A stretch of DNA of 64,000 bases, taken from contig NZ_KI912270.1 of assembly GCF_000243415.2 (NCBI RefSeq), forward strand, positions 186,001 to 250,000, in the 5' to 3' direction. How positions within the stretch are numbered: the stretch's first letter is position 1; every line of letters begins with the position of its first letter. This stretch comes from Mycolicibacterium tusciae JS617 (GTDB lineage: Bacteria > Actinomycetota > Actinomycetes > Mycobacteriales > Mycobacteriaceae). Below are positions 52,667 to 62,660 of this stretch, piece after piece. The translations under genes were made by a program, and so were the position numbers. The notes beneath the pieces were generated by a model. The model ran no database searches and was not told the origin of the DNA. It worked only from the letters and a program-made list of their open reading frames with translations.

Positions 52667-54327
52667 CCTCGATCCACCGACTGACCTGGTGTGTGGCTGT
52701 GAGGTCGGGCTGTCGTTGGTCGTCGGGTTGTGCGCATGAGGTAGCTGCTGGTTTGCCCAGCTTTTCCTCTGCGCTCCGTTCGGGGGCTTTCGGCCAGGTG
52801 GTCAGACAGTAGCGGCATTGGGCGGGCTAGGGCCGATGATGTTGTGCCACAGCATGAGCCAGGCCCGAGACCAGGGCCAGTGGGTGGGTAGGTGCAGGAT
52901 GGGCCGGCGTTGCGGACGGGCGAGTCGCGCGGGAATGTTGACGATCTTGCGGCGCAGTGTGGATCCCCGCGCCCGGCCGTGGTTCTCACCTGCCAGCACC
53001 CCGGCGGCGCGCAGCAGGTTGTGGGCGATGGCCGCGCACAGGATCCAGGCGGAGTTCGCCCCGAAGCGGCCCGACGGGATGTGTGCTAGCGGTCCGTCGA
53101 TCAGGTCGGCGAACACGGTCTCGATGATCGCGTGTTGGCGGTGGGTGATGTCGGCCTGATCGGCGGGCAGGTCGGTGTTGGTGAAGAACGGGTGATATCG
53201 CCAGACCGGAAACAGTGCGTCGGGAAACCGGGCGTCTTTGACTCGACGCACGATGAGGCGCGCGGTGATTCGATCGGGGGTGGATGCAAAAGCGGTGTAG
53301 GGGATTTCGGCGACTTCGGCATCAGAGATCCAGGCCCCGGTATCGGGATCTTGGACTGCGCCGGGATAAGACACCGGGGTCCAGGCGCTCTCGTCGATGG
53401 CGGCCAGCGCGCGTTCCACGGCGGGGTTTCGGATCATCACCAGCGAGAACCGGGCGCCCGCGCGCAGGCAGCTCCGCACCACCGCCCGGTTGCCGTAGGC
53501 CGAGTCGCCGCGCACCAGGATCTGCCCGCTGGCTCCGGCGGCGCGGGCGGTTCTGATGGCTTGGGCGACCATGCGCCCGGCACCCTTGGCCGAGGCGGTC
53601 TTGCCCGCGCGTAGCCGCATCCCGGCGATCACCGGTGCCGACCCCGCGGTGCTGATGGTGGTGGCCAGCGGTGAGAGTCCCTTGCGCAGGATCTGCTTGC
53701 CGGCGATCTTGGTGTGTCCGTAGGAGGCGCCCTGTTTGGCGCGCCCGTAGACCGGACGTAGCAGCGAGTCGATGTCGATGAACACCGACCCCTTGGCGGC
53801 ATCAGGGAGCAGGTCGACCCTCCCACACAGCGCCACCAGATGGTCACGTAGTACCGATTCGAGTTGGCGGGCGTGACCGAAGGTGAACTCTCGCAACAAC
53901 GTTCCGACCGTCGACGGTGCGTACACGCCGTCGAAGAGCGTCGTCATGCCGCCGCTGCGGACCAGGTCGATGTCGTCGATGCAGTCCGCGCCCGCGCACA
54001 TGCCCGCGATCAGCGTGGCCAGTTTCGGAGACGGGTTGGCCGCCCCGGACTTGATCCGCGGCGCGACGATCTGGACCTTCTCCGAGAGAAGCCGAGTCAG
54101 CCCGGTCTGCTGGGCCAACGTCATCACCGGTACCAGCCCGGCGCACGACACGAGATGATCGTCATCGAACACCGCTGACTGCGAAGCGAAGCTGTGCGAA
54201 ACTTGCACTGGAAGTGCCTTTCCGAACTGACCCGATTGTTTGTGTGAGAACTACAATCATCCCAGTTCAGAGGGCACTTTCCTCATTCCGACACCCAGAA
54301 AACACCAGGTCAGTCGGTGGATCGAGG
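52667..54327 (-). mobile_element. IS1380-family insertion sequence, copy 2
   Basis: 1661 bp, same ends and orientation as copy 1, flanked by CTAAG (52662-52666 and 54328-54332). Before insertion, the single CTAAG supplied TAA for the plus-strand glycosylase and TAG (on CTTAG) for the minus-strand amidase. Duplication of the target gave each gene its own stop, so the insertion was precise and harmless to both. Confidence 0.94.
52802..54208 (-). CDS. IS1380-family transposase (copy 2)
   Basis: 468 residues with the same protein sequence as copy 1. The only nucleotide change I found (T for C at 53087) is a silent Leu codon change. Catalytic motifs are as in copy 1, so both transposases should be active. 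The gene reads leftward, towards the glycosylase. Confidence 0.95.
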   Translation of the reverse strand: MQVSHSFASQSAVFDDDHLVSCAGLVPVMTLAQQTGLTRLLSEKVQIVAPRIKSGAANPSPKLATLIAGMCAGADCIDDIDLVRSGGMTTLFDGVYAPSTVGTLLREFTFGHARQLESVLRDHLVALCGRVDLLPDAAKGSVFIDIDSLLRPVYGRAKQGASYGHTKIAGKQILRKGLSPLATTISTAGSAPVIAGMRLRAGKTASAKGAGRMVAQAIRTARAAGASGQILVRGDSAYGNRAVVRSCLRAGARFSLVMIRNPAVERALAAIDESAWTPVSYPGAVQDPDTGAWISDAEVAEIPYTAFASTPDRITARLIVRRVKDARFPDALFPVWRYHPFFTNTDLPADQADITHRQHAIIETVFADLIDGPLAHIPSGRFGANSAWILCAAIAHNLLRAAGVLAGENHGRARGSTLRRKIVNIPARLARPQRRPILHLPTHWPWSRAWLMLWHNIIGPSPPNAATV

Positions 54328-55704
54328 CTAAGACACCGGAGGGCGGCGGTCCGCCCACGGTCGCGCCTTCTCGATCTGGGCACTCAGCGACAGCAGCGTC
54401 GCCTCGTCGAACGGCCGCCCTACCAACTGGATCGAGGTCGGCACGCCATTGCCGTCGAGGCCCCAGGGCACGACGGCGGCCGGCTGACCCGTCGCATTGA
54501 ACACCGCCTGATACGGCACCCGCGCGGCAACCAGCATCAGCGTCGACACTGCACCGCGCCGCTGGTAGGCGCCGATTCGCGACGGCCCCAACGCCGTGCC
54601 TGGAGTGAGGACGACGTCTACGTCGTCATAGATCGACTGAACACGTTCGGCCAGCTCGCTCTCTGCCGCCCTGATCCGATTCATCCGTTCATCGGAGATG
54701 AAGCTACCGATCCGGGCGAACTCCCGGGTACGCGCCTCCAGTCGCTCCGGTTGAGGCAAGGTCTGCACATCGTCGTAAGCCCCCCGGAAGTACCGCGACA
54801 ACGCATGGGCTATCGCGGTCGATGGATAGTCGGGGTCCCGCAAGACCACGTGATGTCCAAGCTCACGCAGTAGCGATGCCGACTCCTCCACCGCCGCCCG
54901 CTGTCGGGCGCCAACTCGTGTCACCACTCCCAACGGGACCTTCGTGCCGACCGCAATCCGAAGCGTGCCAGGCTCTTTCGCCGCCGCGGCGACGAAGCCG
55001 GACTCGTCGCTCGTCACATCGAGGAACAACGCGGCGTCCTCGACCGTCCGCGCAATCGGGCCGTTGACGGTCAAGCCATTCCACGCGCCGTCACGCGGGG
55101 CCAGCGGTACCCGGTCCCGCTGCGGCTTGATGCCGAACAACCCACACCACGTCGACGGGATCCGGATCGACCCCATGCCGTCGGACCCCAAGGCCATCGA
55201 TGCGAGTCCCGCGGCGACCGACGCGGCACTTCCACCGCTGCTGCCGCCCGGGGTGTATTCGGTGTTCCACGGATTTCTTGTCGCCCCGAACGCGACCGTC
55301 TCGGCGAACGACCACAACGTCATCTCGGGCACGTTGGTCTTGCCGACGAAGACCGCCCCCGCGTGGCGCAGTCGCCGAATGACTTCAGCGTCAGCGGCGC
55401 GAGCTGGGCCATGGGCCGCAGATCCGTACGTCGTGACCGCACCCGCGATGTCCACGTCGTCCTTGATGGCGATCGGCACACCGAGCAGCGGCAACCGTTC
55501 ACCCGCGTCGAGGCGGGCCTGGGCGTCGGCCGCCTGCTCGCGAGCGCTTTCGGCGAGGACGACGCGATAGGACCGGAGTTCGGGGTCGAGGCGGGCGATG
55601 CGTTCCAGGTACACATCGAGCAGCGCAGGAGCGGTGATAGTGCCGTCGGCCAGCAGGCGGGCCTGCTGTGCGGCGCCCACGAAGGCGAGTTCACGATCGT
55701 CCAT
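54328..55704 (-). CDS. amiB2: Amidase (amidase signature family), AmiB2-like
   Basis: 458 residues. The catalytic Ser-cisSer-Lys triad is visible: Lys in IAIKDDVDIAG, cis-Ser and nucleophile Ser in TPGGSSGGSAASVAAGLA, and GSDGMGSIRIPSTWCGLFGIKP with the GSIRIP motif. It hydrolyses amides to carboxylates; the substrate is unknown. The start ATG 55704 follows ACGGAGGTATCAC, a strong ribosome site. It matches the gene recalled as amiB2 (Rv1263), which also lies beside Rv1264 and the HIT gene. The stop TAG is in the IS1380 target duplicate. Confidence 0.9.
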   Translation of the reverse strand: MDDRELAFVGAAQQARLLADGTITAPALLDVYLERIARLDPELRSYRVVLAESAREQAADAQARLDAGERLPLLGVPIAIKDDVDIAGAVTTYGSAAHGPARAADAEVIRRLRHAGAVFVGKTNVPEMTLWSFAETVAFGATRNPWNTEYTPGGSSGGSAASVAAGLASMALGSDGMGSIRIPSTWCGLFGIKPQRDRVPLAPRDGAWNGLTVNGPIARTVEDAALFLDVTSDESGFVAAAAKEPGTLRIAVGTKVPLGVVTRVGARQRAAVEESASLLRELGHHVVLRDPDYPSTAIAHALSRYFRGAYDDVQTLPQPERLEARTREFARIGSFISDERMNRIRAAESELAERVQSIYDDVDVVLTPGTALGPSRIGAYQRRGAVSTLMLVAARVPYQAVFNATGQPAAVVPWGLDGNGVPTSIQLVGRPFDEATLLSLSAQIEKARPWADRRPPVS

Positions 55705-55770
55705 GTGATACCTCCGTACTTGCCGCGCACCCGGCTACTGGGTGCGTGCCGATCAGGCTAACGTGGCCCA

Positions 55771-56217
55771 ATGTCCTGTGTGTTCTGCGCCGTCGTCGCC
55801 GGCGAATCTCCTGCCATCAAGATCTATGAGGACGACGACTATCTGGCTCTGCTGGACATCCGGCCGTTCACGCGTGGCCACACGCTGGTCATCCCCAAAC
55901 AGCACACTGTCGACCTGACCGACACGCCGCCGCAGACGGTCGCCGCGATGGTGACCATAGGGCAGCGGATCGCGCGCGCGGCGCGGCAGTCTGGTCTGCA
56001 CGCCGACGGCAACAACGTCGTCATCAACGACGGTAAGGCCGCCTTTCAGAGCGTCTTCCACATTCACCTGCACGTGTTGCCGCGCCAAAGCGGCGACAAG
56101 CTGTCGTTCGCGAAAGGCATGCTGCTGCGCCGTGACCCGGATCGGGAGGAGTCCGGTCGCCTCCTGGCCGAAGCGCTGGCCAAGCTCGACGCCGCTTCAG
56201 AGGAGGGGGCGTCGTGA
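55771..56217 (+). CDS. HIT-family nucleotide-binding protein
   Basis: 148 residues. The histidine triad is HIHLHVLPRQ (H-x-H-x-H), the site where phosphoramidates and nucleotide conjugates are cleaved. An N-terminal CVFC pair with later residues marks the Hint-like type: CVFCAVVAGESPAIKIYEDD. DIRPFTRGHTLVIPKQH is the usual nucleotide-binding segment. It overlaps the next gene by 4 nt (GTGA). Counterpart recalled as Rv1262c. Confidence 0.93.
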   Translation: MSCVFCAVVAGESPAIKIYEDDDYLALLDIRPFTRGHTLVIPKQHTVDLTDTPPQTVAAMVTIGQRIARAARQSGLHADGNNVVINDGKAAFQSVFHIHLHVLPRQSGDKLSFAKGMLLRRDPDREESGRLLAEALAKLDAASEEGAS

Positions 56218-56657
56218 CTTCACGGCTCCAGCGCGCGGCGCTGAAGGTGTTGAGCATCCACGACAAGATCTACCAGGCCAGCAACGGCTGGATCGGCCAC
56301 CGCCTGCCCTTCGCTCCGCCGAACCTGTTGTTGCGCTCAATCGGAGCGAAAACAGGTGCGGCAAGGACGAACTCGTTGACCTACGCCAAAGACGGCGACA
56401 CCTATCTGATCGTCGCGTCCAACGGGGGCGCGAAACGGTATCCGGCCTGGTACCACAATCTGAAGGCCAAACCCGACGTCGAGATCAACGTGGGGCCCAA
56501 GCGGTTTCCGGTCACAGCGCGGATCGTGGGACCAGAAGATGCCGACTACGCCAGGCTCTTCCGGATCGCCGACGAAAACAACAGCGGCCGCTATACGGCC
56601 TACCAGAAGAAGACGACACGGCCGATCAGTGTCATCGCGCTCACGCCGAAAGCTTGA
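56214..56657 (+). CDS. Deazaflavin (F420)-dependent nitroreductase family protein (Ddn-like)
   Basis: 147 residues from GTG 56214, overlapping the HIT gene stop. The Ddn/FDOR-A pattern is clear: LLLRSIGAKTGAARTNSLTY, YLIVASNGGAKRYPAWYHNLKAKPDVEI (in parts) and a C-terminal RYTAYQKKTTRPISVIAL. K/R-rich GGA...PAWYHNL residues hold F420 phosphate. Such proteins reduce quinones with F420H2, and Ddn activates pretomanid; this protein is of the wider group (recalled as Rv1261c). F420 use implies mycobacteria or relatives. Confidence 0.9.
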   Translation: MTSRLQRAALKVLSIHDKIYQASNGWIGHRLPFAPPNLLLRSIGAKTGAARTNSLTYAKDGDTYLIVASNGGAKRYPAWYHNLKAKPDVEINVGPKRFPVTARIVGPEDADYARLFRIADENNSGRYTAYQKKTTRPISVIALTPKA

Positions 56658-57695
56658 TCAGAACAGCTCTTTGGACAGCAGTTCCAGCGTCTTGTCCCGC
56701 GCGGGTGCGGTCGCGGGGTCGGTTCCCCGGCGTGCCGACGCGGCCGGGTTGACCATGACCTCGTCGACACCGAACTCGTCGGCCAGCGCACGCATCTGCT
56801 CGGCCGCCTCCGTCGGAGATCCGACCACGGAACGACTCAGGACGGCTTCGGCGATGTGCTGAGCCTGCGGGCTGATCACCGCGGATTGGGCATCCTCGAC
56901 GAGATCGAGTGCCCCGAGCGGCTGACCGGTCCTCAGGCGCGCCATCATCTGCAGGTTGGGCAGCGCCAGAGCAACTGCCTCGTCGTGTGTTTCGGCCACG
57001 ACCGCGTTGACGGTGAGGAACGTCAGCGGTTCGGGCGCCAGCTCGCTCGGCCGGAACTCCGACCGGTATATGGCCAGCGCCTCGGCTGTGCCCTGGCCCG
57101 AGAAATGGTGCGCGAACACGTACGGCAGACCCTTCGCGGCGGCCAGGTGCGCCGAATACATCGACGAGCCCAGCAGCCAGAGCTTCGGCTCCGTCACCGC
57201 GGCCGGTGTCGCCTTGAGGACATAGCGCTGGTTCGGGATCGGCACCCGAACACCCTGGGCGCCCATCAGGGCGACGACGTCGTCGAGATACTCCGGAAAC
57301 GCCTCGATATCACGATCGTCGCGACCGGCGGCGCCGCGCAGTGCCATCGACGTGACCGGGTCGGAGCCCGGCGCTCGGCCGATTCCGAGGTCGATTCGTC
57401 CCGGGTGAGCGGCCTCCAATAACGCGAACTGCTCGGCGACGGCCAGCGGCGCATGGTTGGGCAACATGACGCCACCCGAGCCGAGCCGCAGCCGGGTGGT
57501 GTGCGCGGCCAGATGGGCGATGACCACCGGTGGGCTGGTCGCGGCGACCGACGGCATGTTGTGGTGCTCGGCGATCCAATAGCGGGTGTAACCGAGCCGG
57601 TCAGCGGTCTGCGCCAGGTGGGTCGAGGCCGCAAGGGCGTCCGACGTGGACTGGTCGGTGCGTACCGGGACGAGGTCTAGGACGGAAAGCTGCAT
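56658..57695 (-). CDS. LLM-class flavin-dependent oxidoreductase
   Basis: 345 residues from ATG 57695 (MQLSVLDLVPVRTDQSTSDAL). The bacterial luciferase-like fold: RYWIAEHHNMPSVAATSPPV (the AEHH motif with active-site His), RLRLGSGGVMLPNHAPLAVAEQFALLE (in parts; GSGGVMLPNH), and GRIDLGIGRAPGSD. The GIGRAPG motif is that of the group 1 LLM subfamily (YhbW/MsnO8-like), which uses FMNH2. The substrate is unknown. It converges with the Ddn-like gene, with stops adjacent. Confidence 0.9.
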   Translation of the reverse strand: MQLSVLDLVPVRTDQSTSDALAASTHLAQTADRLGYTRYWIAEHHNMPSVAATSPPVVIAHLAAHTTRLRLGSGGVMLPNHAPLAVAEQFALLEAAHPGRIDLGIGRAPGSDPVTSMALRGAAGRDDRDIEAFPEYLDDVVALMGAQGVRVPIPNQRYVLKATPAAVTEPKLWLLGSSMYSAHLAAAKGLPYVFAHHFSGQGTAEALAIYRSEFRPSELAPEPLTFLTVNAVVAETHDEAVALALPNLQMMARLRTGQPLGALDLVEDAQSAVISPQAQHIAEAVLSRSVVGSPTEAAEQMRALADEFGVDEVMVNPAASARRGTDPATAPARDKTLELLSKELF

Positions 57696-57731
57696 CTGAA
57701 TGTCAACGCTCCTCGGTGGTCGGACGTTCCC

Positions 57732-57784
57732 GCGATTTGTGTGCGTTTTGTTGCGCTGATCGCACTCAATCGCACACAAATCGC
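57732..57784. terminator. 14-bp perfect inverted repeat at the udgB 3' end
   Basis: GCGATTTGTGTGCG at 57732-57745 and its exact complement at 57771-57784, with a 25-nt loop. The right arm covers the last codons of udgB (KRFVCD). A strong hairpin overlapping a stop codon just before the next gene is probably a terminator for udgB, or a bidirectional structure that insulates it from the LLM gene. AAAA/TTTT lies in the loop side. Confidence 0.7.
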
Positions 57785-58602
57785 TTGGCGGTGGCGAATA
57801 CGTCGTCGAGCATCTGTGGCGTGAGCCGGCCGGTGAACGTGTTCTGCTGGCTGGGGTGAAAGCAGCCGATGAGAGTGACGTCGCCAAGGTCGGCCGTGGC
57901 ACCGTGGCCGAATTTCGGTGCGGGCGATCCAACGGCACCGCCGCCATTGCGAACCATGTCCAAAGCGGCCCGCCACCCGAACCCGCCGAGCGCGATGATG
58001 ACGCGCACAGACGAATGTATGAGTCGCCACTCAGCATCGAGCCACGGCGCGCATGCGGCCCGCTCCGCGGGTGTCGGCGCGTTGGCGGGCGGCGCGCAGC
58101 GTACTGCGGCGGCGATACGAGTGTCGTTGAGCGCCAATCCATCCGCGGCGTCGACGCAGAGTGCCTGATTCGCCAGTCCTGCGCGATGCAGCCCGGCGAA
58201 GAGGAAGTCCCCGGAGCGATCGCCGGTGAAAACCCTGCCGGTGCGATTTCCCCCGTGCGCCGCGGGCGCCAGTCCCACGATCATCACCCGAGGTTGCGGT
58301 GACCCCCACCCCGGTATCGGTCGTCCCCAATACGGCTGGTCGGCGTAGGCCTTGCGTTTGACGACGGCGACGTCTTCGCGCCACTGCACCAGCCGGGGAC
58401 AAGCTCGGCATACCGACACTTCGGCGTCCAGTTGTTCGAGTGTCTGAGCCACCCGGGCCAGCCGTCTCACCTGAGCTGGCGTCGTCGCGACAGGGGTCGA
58501 CGACGAGGCCACGTCACCGGGCCACCCGACGCCCGGCGGTACCGGCGAGTCGAAGAGTGCGGCGGTACGCGGATGGGCCAGCTTCACATGAACACTGTGC
58601 AT
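57766..58602 (-). CDS. udgB: Uracil-DNA glycosylase family 5, UdgB
   Basis: 278 residues from ATG 58602; GTG 58593 is possible. Family 4/5 Fe-S uracil-DNA glycosylase. Cysteines of the cluster: [11 protein letters not shown] and others (LCVDAAD, RCAPP). [26 protein letters not shown] is motif 1 (GLAPA, family 5 form with Ala in place of Asp/Asn), and [13 protein letters not shown] is motif 2 (HPSQQN). It removes uracil, including in double-stranded DNA. It matches the protein recalled as Rv1259, adjacent to tap. Its 3' end carries the inverted repeat at 57732-57784. Confidence 0.93.
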   Translation of the reverse strand: MHSVHVKLAHPRTAALFDSPVPPGVGWPGDVASSSTPVATTPAQVRRLARVAQTLEQLDAEVSVCRACPRLVQWREDVAVVKRKAYADQPYWGRPIPGWGSPQPRVMIVGLAPAAHGGNRTGRVFTGDRSGDFLFAGLHRAGLANQALCVDAADGLALNDTRIAAAVRCAPPANAPTPAERAACAPWLDAEWRLIHSSVRVIIALGGFGWRAALDMVRNGGGAVGSPAPKFGHGATADLGDVTLIGCFHPSQQNTFTGRLTPQMLDDVFATAKRFVCD

Positions 58603-58660
58603 GCGGGACAAAATGGCATGGCCAGCGACCCCCACCGCTGTTAGATTCCTCGAGATCACC

Positions 58661-59911
58661 ATGACGAAAAGCAAGCGCGGCCCGCTCTACCTGATCCTGT
58701 TCTCCGCGCTGATGGCAGGCGCCGGCAACGGCATCTCGATCGTCGCATTCCCATGGCTTGTATTGCAGCGCAACGGCTCTGCCATTGAAGCATCGATTGT
58801 CGCGATGGCCGGGACCCTGCCGCTACTTGCGGCCACCCTGATCGCGGGCGCCGCGGTGGACTATCTCGGGCGCAGGCGAGTATCGATGATCTCCGACACA
58901 CTGTCCGCGTTGTCGGTGGCGGCGGTGCCTGTGCTGGCACTGATCTACGGGGTCGACGTCATCAACGTCGCGGTCCTGGCCACCCTCGCCGCGCTCGGCG
59001 CCCTATTCGATCCGGCGGGTATGACCGCCCGCGAGACGATGTTGCCCGAGGCGGCCGGTCGGGCGGGCTGGACCCTGGACCACGCCAACAGCGTCTACGA
59101 GGCGATCTTCAATCTGGCCTACATCGTGGGCCCGGGTATCGGTGGACTGCTGATCGCCACGCTCGGGGGCATCAACACCATGTGGGTGACCGCAACGGCG
59201 TTCGTCGTGTCGATCATCTCGATCAGCGTGCTGAAGTTGGAAGGCACCGGAAAGCCCGATAAGGATTCACTGCCGGAGAACGTCTGGGCGGGCATCGTCG
59301 AAGGACTGAAATTCGTCTGGCACAACCCGGTGTTGCGGGCCTTGGCTTTTGTGGACCTGGCCGCCACCGGACTCTACATGCCGATGGAATCGGTCCTTTT
59401 TCCAAAATATTTCACCGATCGCAATGAGCCCGCGCAGCTCGGATGGGTTTTGATGGCGCTGAGTATCGGCGGTCTGATCGGCGCGCTCGGGTATGCGGTG
59501 CTGTCGAAGTACATGAGCCGCCGCACAACCATGCTGACCGCGCTTCTCACGCTCGGCGTGGCGATGACCGTGATTGCGTTTCTGCCCCCGTTGCCGATGA
59601 TTCTCGTACTGTGCGCTGTTGTCGGACTCGTGTACGGGCCGATCGCGCCGATCTACAACTACGTCATGCAGACGCGGGCACCAAAGCATCTGCGCGGCCG
59701 GGTGGTCGGGGTGATGGGCTCGCTCGCCTACGCCGCAGGCCCGCTGGGATTGATCGTGGCGGGCCCGCTCGCCGACACCGCCGGCCTGCATGCGACCTTC
59801 CTGGCGCTGGCACTTCCGATGCTGCTCCTCGGCGTGGTGGCGATCTTCTTGCCAGGGCTGCGGGACCTCGATCGCCCGCCACCCGCTGAAGCATCAGTTG
59901 AACGGATCTAG
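58661..59911 (+). CDS. tap: MFS multidrug efflux pump Tap
   Basis: 416 residues from ATG 58661 ([20 protein letters not shown]). Twelve membrane spans with motif-A-like [13 protein letters not shown] between spans 2 and 3. Text such as [55 protein letters not shown] and [22 protein letters not shown] match the Tap/Rv1258c protein I recall, a proton-driven exporter of tetracycline and aminoglycosides. Upstream, an AAAAT motif (about 58612-58616) precedes a possible weak promoter with TTAGATT (about 58641-58647), the pattern used by WhiB7-dependent promoters; this is only suggestive. The start overlaps nothing and lies 58 bp from divergent udgB. Confidence 0.93.
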   Translation: MTKSKRGPLYLILFSALMAGAGNGISIVAFPWLVLQRNGSAIEASIVAMAGTLPLLAATLIAGAAVDYLGRRRVSMISDTLSALSVAAVPVLALIYGVDVINVAVLATLAALGALFDPAGMTARETMLPEAAGRAGWTLDHANSVYEAIFNLAYIVGPGIGGLLIATLGGINTMWVTATAFVVSIISISVLKLEGTGKPDKDSLPENVWAGIVEGLKFVWHNPVLRALAFVDLAATGLYMPMESVLFPKYFTDRNEPAQLGWVLMALSIGGLIGALGYAVLSKYMSRRTTMLTALLTLGVAMTVIAFLPPLPMILVLCAVVGLVYGPIAPIYNYVMQTRAPKHLRGRVVGVMGSLAYAAGPLGLIVAGPLADTAGLHATFLALALPMLLLGVVAIFLPGLRDLDRPPPAEASVERI

Positions 59912-62530
59912 CGTGTCGCGGCGGGCCCCGCCCGAGCGATGCTCGCCAATTCCTCACGGGAGCTTGCTCCGACCCGTTGGCAGGCGCGGTACACGTGACC
60001 CTCGACGCTGCGGACGGACATCACCAGCCGGTCGGCGATTTGACGATTACTCAGGCCCGCCAGGACGAGTTCGACGATCTCACGCTGACGGCCGGTCAAC
60101 GGTTGGCTGGCCGGGCTGCGCAACGCGGGTGTACACAGGCCGCCGCACGCATCGCTGAGTTCCTTGGCCATCGCGGCGGCATAGAGACCACGCTTACGCT
60201 GCTGGTCTGCCGTGAAGGCCACCGCCGCCTGCGCGGCGACATCAGCGGCAGCCGCGCGGTCACCCATCGTCTGGTAGTCGCTGGACGCCCCCAGCAAGCC
60301 TTCGCCGTCGTTGGCGGCCAGCGATTCCGTATGCCGGGCAACGGCTTTAGCCAATGGCAGGTCCAGCTCATCGGCGAGTTCGCGGGCACGCACCGCACCG
60401 GCGACGTCACCCCACTGCGCCGCCACCTGCAGACACGCCAGTTCATGAGTGGGTTGATTACGGTCGCGCGCCACGGCCGCCGCCGACTGCACGGTCGCGG
60501 TGGCCTCGTTGACGCAGCCGTTCGCGGCAAGCGACCACCCCGTGGCGATGCTCAGCGCGGTCTGCATGAACAAATAGTCGGGCGGAACGCAGGACTGCGC
60601 CTCGGTGATCGCCGCTTCGGAGGCCTCCGCCTCGCCCAGCTTCGCATGCGCCTCGGCGAGCAGAAAACAGGTAGCAGGTCTCAGACCGGTCCTGACACTG
60701 TGCCTTTCGACACCGGCGAGCGCCTCGTGCAGGAGTTTGACCGCGCTCCTGACATCGCCACGCATCAGGTCGGCGACGCCCATCAGCGAGGCGAGGTTGG
60801 CGTAGGCCAGGCTCGGAGCCTCACGCGCCGAGTCGGCAAGGCGCGCAACCATGGCCACGCACTCGTCGGTCCTGCCGGTCAGCCTGCACGCCCGGGTGTA
60901 GACACTGCCGAACCAGAACCGCATATGGGACGCCTGGAATGACGTGATGGAACGGTCCAGAGCGACCTGCGCCACGGTGGTGACGTCGTCTCCCCGGCCC
61001 AAGGCTCCCAGCGCCATGGTCAAAGCGACCGACGCCAACATCGCGTGGAAATCCGACAGCAAGCCCGATTCCAGTGCGGCCACGGCCTTTTCCACCGCGC
61101 AGTCACATCGGGCGGAGACGGAGTCGAGGCATGCTTGCACCGCCGTCCGCGCAGCCGTGTCGGCAGGCGATTCCGGACCGCGGGCCAACTCATCGAGCAA
61201 CATCGCGGCGTCGTTGCACCGGCCGAGCATCCAGATCAGGTTCGCGGCCCGCAGGGTGGCCCACTGGTATGCCCCTTCGCCGCCGTCCTCACCGTTTGCG
61301 CTCAAGACCTCCTCGGTCGGGGGGCCGCGACCGAGAAGCAGCAGGTTCATCGCCCGCACCGCAAGCGCATCGGACGCTCCCGCCGAAGCTGCCGCGGTGG
61401 CGAAGCGATCGGCCAGGTCGAGGTCCAACAACGTCATCGCATACTGCGCGGCCTGAAGGCACAGTTTCGGATCGGTGGGCAGATCGGACTCCAGCGCCAG
61501 CAAGGCCCGGCGCACGGTCGCTTGCGAATCTGCGTCCGCATCGGCTGCGAGCCGCAGCGCCAACTGACCGCGGATCGTCGACAGATACATTTCGCCCGCG
61601 GCGGCCCGCCGAAGTTCGCCGTACAGCGGATGTGCCAGGCGGGCCATGACCGCGACCGCCGGTCCGCTCGACGGTGACCAGGTGCAGCCGCTCGGCGCTT
61701 TCGAGATCACCCCGTCCCACCAGATCGCACAGCACGTCGACCGCCAGCGGTTCGCACTGCGACAAGGTGTCGACGACGAGAGCCACTTCTGGATCGAGTT
61801 CGTGCAGTCGCCGGCCGACCATGTCGCTGATGCTTTGCGATACCGCGACGTCGCCATCCCACATCCAGACGCCGGCCGTCATCCGCATCCGGCCCGCGGC
61901 CACCTGGTCCTTCACGAGCTGGTGCAGAAACAGCGCGTTTCCGCCGGTGAGCTTCCAGAAGCGGCGCGCAGTGCGGGCGTCCACGGCACCATCGAGGGCA
62001 CTTTCGATCATCGCGCGCGTGGCGTCGACGGTCAGCGGCTCCAGGTCCAGTCGGGTGAGCAGGCCGTCCTTCCACAGGGCGGTGATGGCATCCGGCGGCT
62101 TCGTGCCTGCCCGCAACGTCACCACGAGGCGGGCGCCGCGGCTGTGGGCAAGTTGATGAACGACGTGCGCGGACAGGCCGTCGAGAAGGTGCGCATCGTC
62201 GACGCCGATGAGGATCCGACCCTGTCGCTGTTGAGCGACAAAGGAATTGATCACGTGCCGCACATTGGGCATGGGATCGGCAATCGGGTCGCTTATCAAT
62301 GCCGTGAAGGCTCCGAGTGGAAGCGCCCTCGCCGATTCGGTGCCGACGATCCAGTTCGTGCGTTCCCCCGCGTTCTCGGCGCGCGTGAGGACTTCGCGGG
62401 CGAGCCGGGTCTTTCCGACCCCCGCGGCCCCCACGATCACGACGCCGGAATTCTTACTGCCCCCGCTGAGCGCGCGACGAATCGTTGCGAGCTCGCCGTC
62501 GCGTCCCGCCAGCGGATCCCCGCTGATCAC
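59908..62530 (-). pseudogene. LuxR-family (LAL-type) regulator with a +1 frameshift
   Basis: A large AAA/LuxR regulator. The N-terminal part from GTG 62530 (VISGDPLAGRDGELATIRRAL) has Walker A VGAAGVGKTRLAREVL, Walker B ILIGVDDAHLL and continues to LHLVTVE near 61680. The protein then resumes in another frame with GPAVAVMARLAHPLYGELRRAA and runs through TPR-like repeats to the C-terminal helix-turn-helix LTGRQREIVELVLAGLSNRQIADRLV. Total 2623 nt is 874 codons plus one base, so a single extra base near 61675 explains it. The 506-residue upstream frame and 649-residue downstream frame overlap. It may be a true pseudogene or a sequencing error. Converges with tap (4-bp overlap). Confidence 0.78.
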
Positions 62531-62660
62531 GGCGCGACTATAGCCCGCTTGACGTGCTCTTGGCCGTGAATGACGGGGATTCCCGTCGCGGCGTTTCACA
62601 TCCGATCGCGACGGGGTAACCCACAGACGATGTGACGCGCGACACAACCCGAGGTGGGGC

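Noticed and set aside
24670..54327. The two IS1380 copies as a composite transposon
   Set aside because: Each copy has its own CTAAG on both sides and the genes between follow the conserved mycobacterial order, so two independent insertions are simpler.
58600..58660. A firm WhiB7 promoter call for tap
   Set aside because: AAAAT and TTAGATT are present but the -35 element is not clear. I leave it as a suggestion within the tap entry.
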